Shown: piece by piece, positions 25,721 through 35,200 of the stretch
Layout of the letters: the number at the start of each line of letters is the position of its first letter
Numbering within the stretch: position 1 is the first letter of the stretch
Source of the DNA: Pseudomonas abyssi
Lineage (GTDB): Bacteria > Pseudomonadota > Gammaproteobacteria > Pseudomonadales > Pseudomonadaceae
Assembly: GCF_002307495.1 (NCBI RefSeq)
Contig: NZ_NTMR01000017.1
Location: forward strand, 110,929-174,928
Length of the DNA stretch: 64,000 bases
Direction of reading: 5' to 3'
Made by a program: the position numbers and the translations under genes
The notes under the pieces: generated by a model
The model's input: only the letters and a program-made list of their open reading frames with translations
Database searches by the model: none
What the model was told of the DNA's origin: nothing

Positions 25721-27097
25721 ATGAACTGCTTGATTAAACACAGCCAAAGCTTTGTTATTGAAAGCCTGGTAAAACGATTGATCGCAGATATCAATATTTA
25801 TTCTCATTTACTGACAACGGTAGATTGGCAGTTGCTAATAAGCTTGAACAATGCTGTTGGTGAGAGACAGAACTGCCAGAAAAACTGCTTAGGGTGTCTG
25901 GAGTTTAGCAGCATGTTGCACATACTCTCCACTTTCATTCATGGAGTTTCTAGCGCAAACAAGAAAAGCGAAGCGATTGTCACGGAGTTGTGCCGTATCT
26001 TTACTGTTCCGAATGATTTAGATCCAGTTGTCCTTGCGCTGGATCTGGTTGTTTCTCCCAATTATGTTAAGTCAAAAATTTCCGCAGAATATATTCTGCT
26101 CTATGAGAAATACGTTGATGCGGTGAAGAGCAATATTTCCCGCTTGGCGTTGGATCATTTCCTTCATGAACAGGCGAAGTGTAATGACACAATTCTCGCG
26201 CACGTAAATCTGGATCAAGAGCAAGTGATTGCTTATCAGACGGCAGAAGCATCTGCTGGTGATGAATTATTTTATGTTGACCAGAATGTTGTTAGCAAAT
26301 ATGGAATAGATCAAGGCTTCAGTCGGCAGATAGATAACTTTAAAAACAAGGTTTCTTGCAAGTTTGTTTACAGCCCCTATGTAATTGAAGATGGTGTAAA
26401 AATGAGCCGTGTTCGGCTTGCTGAATACTTTGATACGATTGAAGCACTCACGGAAAACACTATGCTGGTGCGATCCGGTAACGGTGTGATGTTTGCCAGG
26501 GAAGATATTCAGGTTACATTCGATCGCGTTTTGCTCTGGAGAAATGCAACAAGGGCTGCTGAGGATTTGAAGGTACAAAAGATGCACTACAATCATTGGG
26601 GATATCCTCATTATTCAAGAGGGTCAAAATTGTCGAATCGGGTTAATAAAGATATTCATGTATTCTTCGAATCCCTGCGCCCCTATCTGGATGACATAAG
26701 TTGTGACTTTGATTTCAATGACGATGGGAGTGATCGGGAGCTGTGTCGCTGGCTATGTGCGGCAACGATCGGGAAATCTTTCTCCTTGCGGGAACTTGTT
26801 GATAGGTCGATCAGATATGAAGGTGATACTGGATGCATGGTGTGCATTGAGGATCTGTGCGACTTCCTAGACTTGATAAACTATCAGACGGAGCCTCTTT
26901 CTGAACTGACCAAGATTCGGAGCAGTGTTCAGGATACAGAGCACTTGAAACTTGCTTGGAAGGCAGACTATTTCGTGACTGATGACAAGAAGCTGCGTAT
27001 ACGTGGCGATTTTATTTATTCAGTCCTTGGGTTAGGCACAAAGTTCATAAGCATCAAAGAGCTTAAAGAAAGGGTCGTCAGTGCGCTCAAGGAATGA
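25721..27097 (+). CDS. Unknown protein with PIN-like C-terminal features, cargo partner of AbiH
   Basis: This 458-residue protein has a long N-terminal region with a CxxNCxxC-like cluster near residue 52, an acidic segment GDELFYVDQNVVSKYGID near 182-199 that resembles the first strand of PIN nucleases, and a C-terminal KADYFVTDDKKLRIRG near 420, followed by a strand and SIKEL, like the last PIN strands. An RNase role is therefore possible but unproven. GGAG precedes the ATG. It is clearly AT-richer than the ICE backbone, which supports recent transfer. It is the only plus-strand gene in this part of the transfer operon. Confidence 0.7.
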   Translation: MNCLIKHSQSFVIESLVKRLIADINIYSHLLTTVDWQLLISLNNAVGERQNCQKNCLGCLEFSSMLHILSTFIHGVSSANKKSEAIVTELCRIFTVPNDLDPVVLALDLVVSPNYVKSKISAEYILLYEKYVDAVKSNISRLALDHFLHEQAKCNDTILAHVNLDQEQVIAYQTAEASAGDELFYVDQNVVSKYGIDQGFSRQIDNFKNKVSCKFVYSPYVIEDGVKMSRVRLAEYFDTIEALTENTMLVRSGNGVMFAREDIQVTFDRVLLWRNATRAAEDLKVQKMHYNHWGYPHYSRGSKLSNRVNKDIHVFFESLRPYLDDISCDFDFNDDGSDRELCRWLCAATIGKSFSLRELVDRSIRYEGDTGCMVCIEDLCDFLDLINYQTEPLSELTKIRSSVQDTEHLKLAWKADYFVTDDKKLRIRGDFIYSVLGLGTKFISIKELKERVVSALKE

Positions 27098-27148
27098 CTG
27101 ATCAGTCACTCCTTGAGCGACTAATGTCCTGTATGGGTATGGTGTCGA

Positions 27149-27898
27149 TCACAAGTACTTCTTGAAACTCCCCGCAGTCAGATTCATTGCCAAATACAGC
27201 AGTCCAGCACTGGGTAGCAGTATCCATAATGGATGTAGGGATACCGGCAAGGCCAGATAAACCACCCACGGCAATACCAGCAGCGGGATGATGGACGCTT
27301 TGGCGCGGTGGTATATGAATCCCGATTCCCGCCCTGCGCCGAAACGGCGGATGTCCCGTCGCACCAGCCCATCGACCAGGCCGACGAACGCTGCGAGGAA
27401 GAACAAGGGCAGCGTCAACACCAGCACCAGTAGTCGTACCAGAAACGTCAGCGTGATGTAGGCTGCGGCAATCAGGTAACGCTCGCTCCAGACATAGACC
27501 TGGCCAATGAAGTAGCGGAAGTCCCGTATCTCTGCCCTACCCGCCTGCCGTACCTGGCCGGCTGTAGCTTCTATTCTCTCGATCAGTCCCGTTCTGATAA
27601 ACAGCCAGTGATATCCGGTGTCGACCAGCTGATGGGCGGTACGTCCTGGCTCCTGCACGATGGCACTGCGGGTAAAGTGACCTGACAGATGGCTCAGTTC
27701 GCTGTGCAACATGGACTGCGAATGGCGCCACCCCTGCTCTTTCCAGAACAGGTGCATGCCGATGCATTCGATCACGATAGACAGCAACAGTGAGGCAATC
27801 AGCAAACCCAGCAGGCGAAACGGCAAGGTAACCAATCCTGCAATCAGGCCACGCCGTTGATTATGCTGGGTTCTGGCGGTGGACACGGTATCGCTCAC
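27149..27898 (-). CDS. ICE membrane protein, PFL_4697 family
   Basis: A 249-residue protein with several hydrophobic segments (LRLLGLLIASLLLSIVIECI-type N-terminal helix, a pair near 140-170 and a C-terminal pair). GLVDGLVRRDIRRFGAGRES near residue 170 is typical of TIGR03747. Its start overlaps the end of TraD by 4 bases. In related ICEs it is followed directly by the RAQPRD gene; here AbiH/PIN cargo lies between. Confidence 0.86.
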   Translation of the reverse strand: MSDTVSTARTQHNQRRGLIAGLVTLPFRLLGLLIASLLLSIVIECIGMHLFWKEQGWRHSQSMLHSELSHLSGHFTRSAIVQEPGRTAHQLVDTGYHWLFIRTGLIERIEATAGQVRQAGRAEIRDFRYFIGQVYVWSERYLIAAAYITLTFLVRLLVLVLTLPLFFLAAFVGLVDGLVRRDIRRFGAGRESGFIYHRAKASIIPLLVLPWVVYLALPVSLHPLWILLPSAGLLYLAMNLTAGSFKKYL

Positions 27899-30057
27899 GT
27901 TGACGTGGTCTCACTGGCGTCGTCGGTGCCCTCATGATCATGCAGCAGATCGATTGGTAGATCCTGATTCTGTAAACCCGGTGTACCCAGGCTGACCCAC
28001 CACTGATTGGAGTCCGTGTAGCTCTGGCGCATATAGTCGGCCATCTGCCGAAGGTCATCTGGCATGACCTCATCCTTATCGGGGGCTGGCAGTGGCATCC
28101 GCACCTTCCACAGCTGACCGCCCTGTATAAGCGCAAAACACTGTCCCTTGGATAACTGCACCACATGAGAGGGATCAATCATCGGCACGCTGGACATGCT
28201 GATACGATCCTGCGTATTGCTGGTGAAGTCAGCTGACCCTTGAATGTCCGAGCTATCCGTGGCGCCACTGACAATGGTGGTGGAGTAGACCTCTACCTTG
28301 GGCAGTTGCTTGGTCAACAGCTCCGCAGTAGCCGTCTCTCTGACTCGGAGCATGAACAGGTTATTGAAGTTGCCGATCACCTGCCCCGCCTTTGCACGGT
28401 TACCTAGACGAGCCTCAATGTCCGAGAGGGTTTGGGTGTAAGCAGACACCTGGATGCCTGCCCCGCCCCCTTTGTTAATCATGGGAATGAATTCGTCACC
28501 CATGAGCTCGTTGAACTCATCCGCGTGAACGTTGATTGGCACTCGAGCGTCTGCCACTGCGCCCGGCAAACCATCATCAATTCCGTGTTTGTAGATGTGG
28601 CCAGCGACCGACACCATGTCGCTGAACATGGAGTTACCGACTGCTGCAGCTACCTCGGCATCCGACAGGGCATCCAGGCCAACATAGACAATGGCGCGTT
28701 TTCGGATGATCTGCATCCAGTCGAAGATGGGACGGGAGTCGGACAGGTCCGAATAATCCGGCGCGAGCAGCTGGGCGATCTTGCCGCTGGTGAGCTTTTC
28801 CAGCAGCGGCAGCAGGCTGGCGACGATCTTGTCAAAATAGGTTTTGTCATAGCGGACGGCGCTGCGCAGACCATCCAGTACCGGGTCGTAGTTACGCACC
28901 TGGCTCAGGTATTGCTCCAGTGCGACCACGCGCTTCTCGCGCCCGATCATGTTGCGCGGGATGTTTCTGTCGTTGAGCCGCCCTTCCAGCTGGACAATGA
29001 CCTCCCAGGCCTTCGGTTCAGTCTTGGCAAAGTAATGGTGAGCGTACTCAATGAACAGTGCATCGATGTTGACCACATGCTGCTGGATCAGCAGATAGTC
29101 CGGGCGTCGTCCCAACTCGACCAGGGCGCGCGCGACGATATTAACGAACCGCCAGGCGAACTCCCGGAAAGCGGCTGAGTTGCCTTCGCCGGAAAGCTGG
29201 CCCGCTATGCGCGTAGCAACTTCCGAAATACGCCCGAAACGCCCCACAGCGTTATAGCGAGCACTGATCTCTGGCCAGCCAAGGTGAAACACATAGAATT
29301 CACCCTCGCGACCAGCGCGCTTGGCTTCCACATACATGCGTTTGAGAAGATCCGCATCACCTTTGGGATCGAAGACGATAACCACCTCATGCTCCCCGGC
29401 TGCACTCTTGCGGCGGATATCCTGGGTGATGAACAGCTCGGCCAACCGCGTCTTGCCCACACGCGTGGTACCCAGCACCAGCGAATGGCCCACCCGCTCA
29501 CCCAGTGGCAGGCTGACATCCACTTCTTCCGGCTCGATGCCGTGCAGTCGAGGGAGGCCACCCACCGGTGGCAACGGTCGCACCGGGTTGAATGGCACGT
29601 CCCAGCCGGTGAGCTTCATCAGATGCGATAGTGGGAACGGGGCAAACTCCAGCTTCTCTTCCAGCCGTCGGGCCAGCCGGTATGCCGGCGTCAGATCAAC
29701 ATAACGGCGAAATTCTGGACGGTATGTCTGCATCAGCCGATGCGTGTGCTTTTGCTCCCAGAGAAAGCCTCGACCGATAAACAGGCGGTGCTGGCTCACC
29801 GGTACGTCTCGACTGGTCACCAGATAGCGTGGCAAACGACGGATATTGCGCTGGTAGCGCAGGATGGCTCCGGCTTGACGCAGTCGCATGACACCCAGGC
29901 CCATGAATGCGGCTGCACTACCAATTCCGATGACCGGACTCAGCGCAAGGGACCAGGGTGCTACCAGGCACAATGTCGCAGCGCCGGTGCATACCGCCAC
30001 GGTGTATAGCTCCACCGCTGGTCGCAACAGTACTTCAACCGGCTGACTCTGTGACAT
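27895..30057 (-). CDS. traD: Type IV coupling protein TraD, SXT/TOL type
   Basis: The 720-residue ATPase has two N-terminal membrane helices (about 12-55), Walker A GTTRVGKTRL (about 195-204), Walker B-like VVIVFDPKGD, and the FNELMGDEF and YTQTLSDIEARLG motifs of coupling proteins. It joins the relaxosome to the secretion channel at the inner membrane. Its start is 4 bases after the stop of the PFL_4695-family gene; its 3' end overlaps the PFL_4697-family gene. Confidence 0.93.
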   Translation of the reverse strand: MSQSQPVEVLLRPAVELYTVAVCTGAATLCLVAPWSLALSPVIGIGSAAAFMGLGVMRLRQAGAILRYQRNIRRLPRYLVTSRDVPVSQHRLFIGRGFLWEQKHTHRLMQTYRPEFRRYVDLTPAYRLARRLEEKLEFAPFPLSHLMKLTGWDVPFNPVRPLPPVGGLPRLHGIEPEEVDVSLPLGERVGHSLVLGTTRVGKTRLAELFITQDIRRKSAAGEHEVVIVFDPKGDADLLKRMYVEAKRAGREGEFYVFHLGWPEISARYNAVGRFGRISEVATRIAGQLSGEGNSAAFREFAWRFVNIVARALVELGRRPDYLLIQQHVVNIDALFIEYAHHYFAKTEPKAWEVIVQLEGRLNDRNIPRNMIGREKRVVALEQYLSQVRNYDPVLDGLRSAVRYDKTYFDKIVASLLPLLEKLTSGKIAQLLAPDYSDLSDSRPIFDWMQIIRKRAIVYVGLDALSDAEVAAAVGNSMFSDMVSVAGHIYKHGIDDGLPGAVADARVPINVHADEFNELMGDEFIPMINKGGGAGIQVSAYTQTLSDIEARLGNRAKAGQVIGNFNNLFMLRVRETATAELLTKQLPKVEVYSTTIVSGATDSSDIQGSADFTSNTQDRISMSSVPMIDPSHVVQLSKGQCFALIQGGQLWKVRMPLPAPDKDEVMPDDLRQMADYMRQSYTDSNQWWVSLGTPGLQNQDLPIDLLHDHEGTDDASETTST

Positions 30058-30061
30058 GGAT

Positions 30062-30604
30062 TCATTGCTCGATGCCGGTGGCCGTGATCAGCGCCGGGTA
30101 ATAACGCAGACCCAGACGGTCGGCCAGATCATCGCCGGCCACAGGTGATAGCGGAACACCAGGCACCAGCGCTCGCAGACTTTCCAGAGCGTGTGCAGTC
30201 TCGACATTGACCACCAGGCCAACTGCACCGAGCTCGCGCAGCGAGTCCGCATGATGGTCGAGCCACGACCTGGATGCTTCATCGTCGCCAACAACCACGA
30301 ACGGGCGCAAGCCAGGAGCATCGATGCCCCGCCTTACCACAGTACCCGGCGTCAGCCTGTCGCTACGTACTGGCAGCATGGCGGACTCATCAGCAGGTAT
30401 CGCAGGTGCCTGGGGCGTTGGCAAAGCCTGTCTCCTGCCCTCATTGCTTCGCGGCTGAAGGTTCAGCGCTTCGTAGTACGGTAGCGCCGAGGTGCCACCG
30501 TGATCCTCGACCACGATCAGTGGATCGGCTGCGTGCAAGGCCAGTGGCGTCGCCACCAGCAATATGAATAGTCCTCTCAGGACGGGACGTGAGTTGTTTG
30601 TCAT
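30062..30604 (-). CDS. ICE periplasmic protein, PFL_4695 family
   Basis: A 180-residue protein with signal peptide (LRGLFILLVATPLALHAADP) and a mature part with IVVEDHGGTSALPYYEAL and RLGLRYYPALIT, the latter a thioredoxin-fold-like ending seen in TIGR03765. It overlaps the transglycosylase gene by 4 bases. Confidence 0.85.
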   Translation of the reverse strand: MTNNSRPVLRGLFILLVATPLALHAADPLIVVEDHGGTSALPYYEALNLQPRSNEGRRQALPTPQAPAIPADESAMLPVRSDRLTPGTVVRRGIDAPGLRPFVVVGDDEASRSWLDHHADSLRELGAVGLVVNVETAHALESLRALVPGVPLSPVAGDDLADRLGLRYYPALITATGIEQ

Positions 30605-31197
30605 GGTGAGGTCTCTTGTCGCGGGGTAAACGTCGTGATGCTGGAGCGCCCGCTCTGCAGGCGAATGAGGTGTCGGGATACGCTGCGCCGATACCGTGCA
30701 GCAGGTTCACCCCCTGCGGGACGGTGATAGCGACCGATCGCCTGAATCCAATCCTCGCCGGGGATATGCTGTTCGCGCAGGATGTCTCCAGCCATACCAA
30801 GGTTGCGGTAGGGGTCGAGCACATCGCACGGGTGGGTGAAGCGGTGGGCCTGATAGCCAAGATTGATCTGCGCCAACCCGGCGTCGATACGTTTGGACGA
30901 TGTGTTGCGCAGCGCTTGTTTCAACCCCGTGCATGCCTCGGCGCGGGTGGGGAAACGGCGAGATTCGCCAGCAACGTTGAGTGACCAGGGCCAAGGAGCG
31001 ATGCGCCCGTTGTGACGAAACCCACTCTCCTGCAGCGCCACGGCATAGAGCACCACTGAAGGAACACCTGCTCGCTGCGCAGCCAGTTGATATGCTGGAG
31101 GCGGAATCTCTTGGGCAAGGGCCGTACCCACATACAAGCCCATGGCGAACAACAATACACCCAGTGTCTGCGAGGCGCTTACGGTTGACGCTGCCAT
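30601..31197 (-). CDS. Lytic transglycosylase of the conjugation system
   Basis: This 198-residue protein has an N-terminal signal helix and an SLT-type domain with the catalytic glutamate in YAVALQESGF, then a GLAQINLGY motif and AIGRYHRP. It opens peptidoglycan locally for assembly of the mating channel (VirB1-like). It overlaps the genes on both sides. Confidence 0.88.
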   Translation of the reverse strand: MAASTVSASQTLGVLLFAMGLYVGTALAQEIPPPAYQLAAQRAGVPSVVLYAVALQESGFRHNGRIAPWPWSLNVAGESRRFPTRAEACTGLKQALRNTSSKRIDAGLAQINLGYQAHRFTHPCDVLDPYRNLGMAGDILREQHIPGEDWIQAIGRYHRPAGGEPAARYRRSVSRHLIRLQSGRSSITTFTPRQETSP

Positions 31198-31919
31198 TGG
31201 CCGTTCACCTCGCGTACCACTGCCGGCAGATCCCCAAGTAGCTCCATTGACAGCCAGCGTCCACCGTCATGATTCAATGTGATCGCGCCGCTACGCACCT
31301 TGGCCGGATCAATACCCATACGTTTGGCCAGATCACGGATGCGTGCATCATCCTGACGGCTATCGACCATGTAAATATCAAACCCGGTTCCAGAGGTTTG
31401 CAGCCGCTGTACGAGCTGAACGCAGGCCGCACAGTCCTCTTTTACAAAAACAGTCATGCGACCATTACTACGCACCGCAGCGTTGTCTGGCACGGCATCG
31501 GGTAGACTCACACGCTGCATCCCGGGATACAGGCGCTGCCAGGCCTCATCGTAGGCGCGTTGGTAGGCTAGTAGCTTTTCGACACGGCGCGATTCGGCCT
31601 GCACCTGCATTTCGGCATAACGTTGCCGCTCTTCGTCAGAGCGAGCTTCGATTCCCAGTGCTGATAGTGGGTCGAGGTTTGGCGAATAGATGCCCAAGGG
31701 CCCTTCCATCAGCTCTCGGTAGCGTGAGAACTCGTCTTCGCGCAGACCCCAGTCCTTCGCCAGACGTATGTCCTGACTAGCCGCGACCTGGCTCTGGCGG
31801 GTATGAATCGGCTGGATGCTTGAGTCCTGCAGGGACGCCTGCTGCGCCGACACCGGGAAGTTCAGCCCAACGAACACCGGCATCAGCATGATGAAAGGAA
31901 GAATCGAATGGCGTTTCAT
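31179..31919 (-). CDS. ICE protein, PFL_4693 family (secreted, thioredoxin-like C-terminus)
   Basis: From ATG 31919 (MKRHSILPFIMLMPVFVGLN) the 246-residue protein has a signal peptide ending at SAQQ. The C-terminal part has MTVFVKEDCAACVQLVQRL, a CxxC thiol motif, and GIDPAKVRSGAITLNHDGGR. This matches TIGR03759 and suggests thiol-disulfide chemistry in the periplasm. An in-frame extension to 32120 is antisense shadow and was dropped. Confidence 0.87.
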   Translation of the reverse strand: MKRHSILPFIMLMPVFVGLNFPVSAQQASLQDSSIQPIHTRQSQVAASQDIRLAKDWGLREDEFSRYRELMEGPLGIYSPNLDPLSALGIEARSDEERQRYAEMQVQAESRRVEKLLAYQRAYDEAWQRLYPGMQRVSLPDAVPDNAAVRSNGRMTVFVKEDCAACVQLVQRLQTSGTGFDIYMVDSRQDDARIRDLAKRMGIDPAKVRSGAITLNHDGGRWLSMELLGDLPAVVREVNGQWQRQP

Positions 31920-31935
31920 CACCCGGGGCTCCGCA

Positions 31936-32574
31936 TCAAGGAATCGCCAGGCGGCGAGTCTGACCATGGGACTGGAACACGGCGGTATCAGACTCGACGG
32001 CCTGCAAGCGCCACGGGCCAACAGCATCGCCCGGCAACAGCACTTGAATTTGTTCAGTGGTGAGATAATCGGCGGCTGGCGCGACGGATACGCTGCGTTG
32101 ACCTGCGCGCAGCTCGGCACCTACAACGCGAAACGGCAAGGACTGCGGCACTGGCTTGGTCACAGTGGGCCTGGTCGAGCGTGGTTGGGCAGGTACTGGG
32201 GCACGCGCCCTCTTATGACGCGCCATGACTTGCTCGAACTCACTACGCAACGCTTGAACGTCTTCCGTGAAAGCAAACCCATCCAATGCCTGCTCAACCA
32301 GTGCAATTCTGTCCTCCATCGCCTGGCGGGTGGTTTGCAACTCTGCATCCGTCACGCCCATAGGCCGCTGCTGCAATACCTGACTGGTCTCGGCCAGCCC
32401 GATGAGCTGTGCTTCCAGGTGCTTCAGACCGGCATCGAGCTGCTGCTCTTGGTGGGCCATGTCATTCATCACCCGAGCCCCAATGAATACGAAAATGCTG
32501 AGACAGAGCAACCAAAGCCAGAGGACAGTGACCAAGGCTATTACTCGCCGGGGAGACAGTCGCATGTTGATCAT
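31936..32574 (-). CDS. ICE-conserved bitopic membrane protein
   Basis: A 212-residue protein with one N-terminal membrane helix (VIALVTVLWLWLLCLSIFVF), a predicted coiled coil (about 40-110), a proline-rich linker (APVPAQPRSTRP) and a small globular end. I know it only as a conserved gene between PilL and PFL_4693 in PFGI-1 class ICEs. Overlaps PilL by 4 bases. Confidence 0.75.
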   Translation of the reverse strand: MINMRLSPRRVIALVTVLWLWLLCLSIFVFIGARVMNDMAHQEQQLDAGLKHLEAQLIGLAETSQVLQQRPMGVTDAELQTTRQAMEDRIALVEQALDGFAFTEDVQALRSEFEQVMARHKRARAPVPAQPRSTRPTVTKPVPQSLPFRVVGAELRAGQRSVSVAPAADYLTTEQIQVLLPGDAVGPWRLQAVESDTAVFQSHGQTRRLAIP

Positions 32575-33137
32575 GGCTGATCTCCCGTTAACGGGAACGA
32601 CCTGGCCGCCTCTGTGACTGTCGGTTCGGGTGTCGGTATAGCTGGAGTTACACCCCCTACCCGCTCAAAACAGATCTGGCGTTTACCGTCATCCGAATGC
32701 AGCTCCCAGGCTGGCCCAGCCAGGGTGACCAGCGCATCACGCAGGGTCATTGGGCCGAGATGCAGGTGTGCTGCCGGTAGCGGCAGCACATACAAATCGG
32801 TTACGGGGTGTGTCTTTTTACAAAGCTGGTAGCCGCTGCGCTTGAGCACATGGCGTAATCCATCACCGACAGTGGCATGGACATCCCCGGGTATGGACAC
32901 ATCGACGGTTTGCAGCAATAGATCACGCTGCGCCGCCGTTGGTGCCAGTTCCACCAGGGTATAGCGGTTATAGCGAACCACTGGAACAAACTCAGTCGCT
33001 GCCTCGGAGGTCTGCCGGGCTGGCTCAATGGCCAGAGGCTCTATGGGTACGGGTGTGCTCACGCAGCCCCCAAGGGCAGCAGCTGCACCGATCACGCTGC
33101 AGACAATCAGGCGCGGAAACGAGAGGGTTGCGTACAT
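32571..33137 (-). CDS. pilL-like: PilL N-terminal-type lipoprotein of PFGI-1 class ICE
   Basis: The 188-residue protein has a lipoprotein signal (IGAAAALGGC) and a domain with TVDVSIPGDVHATVGDGLRH and CFERVGG, matching the PilL domain of TIGR03748. It is the first gene of the transfer operon running to the VirB4 gene; about 195 bp without genes lie before it. Confidence 0.85.
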   Translation of the reverse strand: MYATLSFPRLIVCSVIGAAAALGGCVSTPVPIEPLAIEPARQTSEAATEFVPVVRYNRYTLVELAPTAAQRDLLLQTVDVSIPGDVHATVGDGLRHVLKRSGYQLCKKTHPVTDLYVLPLPAAHLHLGPMTLRDALVTLAGPAWELHSDDGKRQICFERVGGVTPAIPTPEPTVTEAARSFPLTGDQP

Positions 33138-33332
33138 GGGCTTGGCTTCCTATTGCAATAAGCCAATACCTTCATCGAGCCGTGTGTTCAGATCAGCAGA
33201 GAATGGGAACTGGGGCAAACCGGGTTCTAATGGTCATCCTCAAATGGCGGATGCTGCAAGTCGACTATCCGGATTTACGACAGATCAGTGGGTGGAATGA
33301 ACCTCGCTCATAGGGAGCAAGGTTCTTCTGGG

Positions 33333-34160
33333 TTAGGATTTCAGTTGGCGCATGCCTTCTGTAAGCATCCACAATGATCGATTCAGACGCAGGTTCTGGT
33401 CGATGCCAAGCACCGCCCGTGTTCTCTGTCTGCGACCATTGGCCGTGCGTGCTGACAAACCGCCTTTGATGAGGTTTTCCTGGATTCGATTGAATGCAGA
33501 CCACAGGGTTGGCTTGTGATCGTCATGACGCCTGGGGGCAAGCAGTTGGTCCTCTGTGATCGGCGCTCCCTGTTCAGGATCGTCGTATTTGAGCGCCAAT
33601 GTGGCACGGGCAAGAAGATGCTCTTCACTCGCATCCAAGGTGATGGCACGCATTTCCTCACGTGCTTGATCGACACGCTCAAAGCCCTCAAGGACTTCAT
33701 AGGCGCCTTCAATCACCTGATCAATAACATCGCCCTTATGGGGCACACGAATATCGGCGGCGGTATCACCGCACACCAACCCGTTGTGACAGACAAAGCG
33801 GAACATACCGGCAAGCATCTGATAGGACGATGATCCGTCGTGGGAGTTGAGGAGGATAATTTCATGTGCCTCACTGTCGTTGATCTGACTGGCGTGGCGC
33901 AGACGGATGAGGTGCTTGGTAAAGTCCCGGCGTTCTTCATTGCGAACGCGGGTTTGGCAGACCATGAATGGCTCAAAACCTTCCTGGCGCAGCTTCGATA
34001 GCACAGCGACTGTGGGAATATACACATACCGCTCAGAGCGGCTGCCATGAGGTGTGTCAGCGTAAATGGAAGGTACTACCGCACGAATCTGGTCGTCCGA
34101 CAGCGGACGATCCGAACGCAGTACCGGTGCACGAGTTGAAAAACGTGAAGCGAGAGACAT
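33333..34160 (-). CDS. DUF932 family protein
   Basis: From ATG 34160 (AGGAGA seven bases upstream) the 275-residue protein contains SERYVYIPTVAVLSKLRQEG, HEIILLNSHDGSSSYQM and FRFVCHNGLVCGDT, the DUF932 signature. Proteins of this family are common on plasmids and ICEs; their job is unknown. It stands alone with its own upstream region. Confidence 0.87.
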   Translation of the reverse strand: MSLASRFSTRAPVLRSDRPLSDDQIRAVVPSIYADTPHGSRSERYVYIPTVAVLSKLRQEGFEPFMVCQTRVRNEERRDFTKHLIRLRHASQINDSEAHEIILLNSHDGSSSYQMLAGMFRFVCHNGLVCGDTAADIRVPHKGDVIDQVIEGAYEVLEGFERVDQAREEMRAITLDASEEHLLARATLALKYDDPEQGAPITEDQLLAPRRHDDHKPTLWSAFNRIQENLIKGGLSARTANGRRQRTRAVLGIDQNLRLNRSLWMLTEGMRQLKS

Positions 34161-34285
34161 GACTATTCTCCTGAGATAACAATACACCCCGCCAAGATGT
34201 TGATCGTGGCGGGGTGATGGACTGGGACGTAATGAATGCTCTCTGAAAGGGAGCCTGGAAAGTGCCCCCCGAGGGGGGTGCTTGA

Positions 34286-35200
34286 TCAGAACGAGGCAGC
34301 TGATACCTGCTCTTGCGGTGCAGTAGCGCTTTCCTGATGTTGCTCGGGAGGCGGCATCTCTGCTGCTGTTTCAAAGTCACTTCCACTGACGTCAGCCGTG
34401 ACTTCGTTATGTATTGAGGACGACAAAGTGTCCGTCGCCAATTCAGGGTAAACCCGCTGACCATCAATCTTGATGAGACCGATATGGACCAGTTTCGACT
34501 CCAGGCTGACACCGGGCTCCCCTGCCTGCTCACCTTTGGTACGCATGTAGGGGTCGGCCTTGATATCATTTAGCCTGAAAGCGATCAGTACCTTGCGATC
34601 AGCCTCAATGGCCTCGACACAGCGACGAACCAGGTGCTGAGTGTCAGTCGTTGCAACAATAGTATTGATGTACCGATAGTCAGGTTCACCAACTGGCCCA
34701 GCCAAAGCTCCGATAGAGCACGCCAGGAAAGGGTCACCTGCCTGCGGCGTAACTGCCCGGGGGCGATTCAGATATCCGATGCCTCGCGTGATCAGCTCGA
34801 ACTTGTCGAAGTGAGCAAACGCTGCACTATCAGCCAGCTCGGCTTTGAGTAGACGCCCCTTGAGACTGGCTGCAGGCTCGCCTGCTCGATCACCCTTGTT
34901 GCGAATGAAGGCATCACCCCAGAGATCACCAATACGAAAGTGAACCAAGGGACGTTGCTTGCCATCATCAACACCAACATAGCGGGCCACCAGTTCTTTG
35001 GCCTTGGCACCTGACACCTTGAGATCAAAATAACGATAGGTGGGATCTTTGACCGAGCCAACAAGGGCTGCGATTGTGCATGCCAGAAACGGTTCAGCAC
35101 GCCGACCGCCCCTGACGGGGACTTTGCGGACACGCTGCAAATAGCCGATACCTGATGTATGAAGGTCGAAGTACTGCTTTTCAGTGGAAGTCGTGCTCAT
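34286..35200 (-). CDS. DUF3577 family protein with tandem duplication of the domain
   Basis: The 304-residue protein (start ATG 35200) holds two copies of one domain. Copy 1 (about 7-125) begins KQYFDLHTSGIGYLQRVR and has PFLACTIAALVGSVKDPTYR and NKGDRAGEPAASLKGRLL. Copy 2 (about 128-265) begins KFELITRGIGYLNRPR and has PFLACSIGALAGPVGEPDYR and TKGEQAGEPGVSLESKLV. DUF3577 proteins normally carry one copy (about 140 residues). An acidic, glutamine-rich tail follows. The function is unknown; ICE linkage is typical. Confidence 0.85.
   Translation of the reverse strand: MSTTSTEKQYFDLHTSGIGYLQRVRKVPVRGGRRAEPFLACTIAALVGSVKDPTYRYFDLKVSGAKAKELVARYVGVDDGKQRPLVHFRIGDLWGDAFIRNKGDRAGEPAASLKGRLLKAELADSAAFAHFDKFELITRGIGYLNRPRAVTPQAGDPFLACSIGALAGPVGEPDYRYINTIVATTDTQHLVRRCVEAIEADRKVLIAFRLNDIKADPYMRTKGEQAGEPGVSLESKLVHIGLIKIDGQRVYPELATDTLSSSIHNEVTADVSGSDFETAAEMPPPEQHQESATAPQEQVSAASF

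Noticed and set aside
24654..25721. Longer AbiH start at 25721
   Set aside because: The extra 55 residues lack family similarity and would cover the shared promoter of the divergent gene; start 25556 gives the standard AbiH N-terminus.
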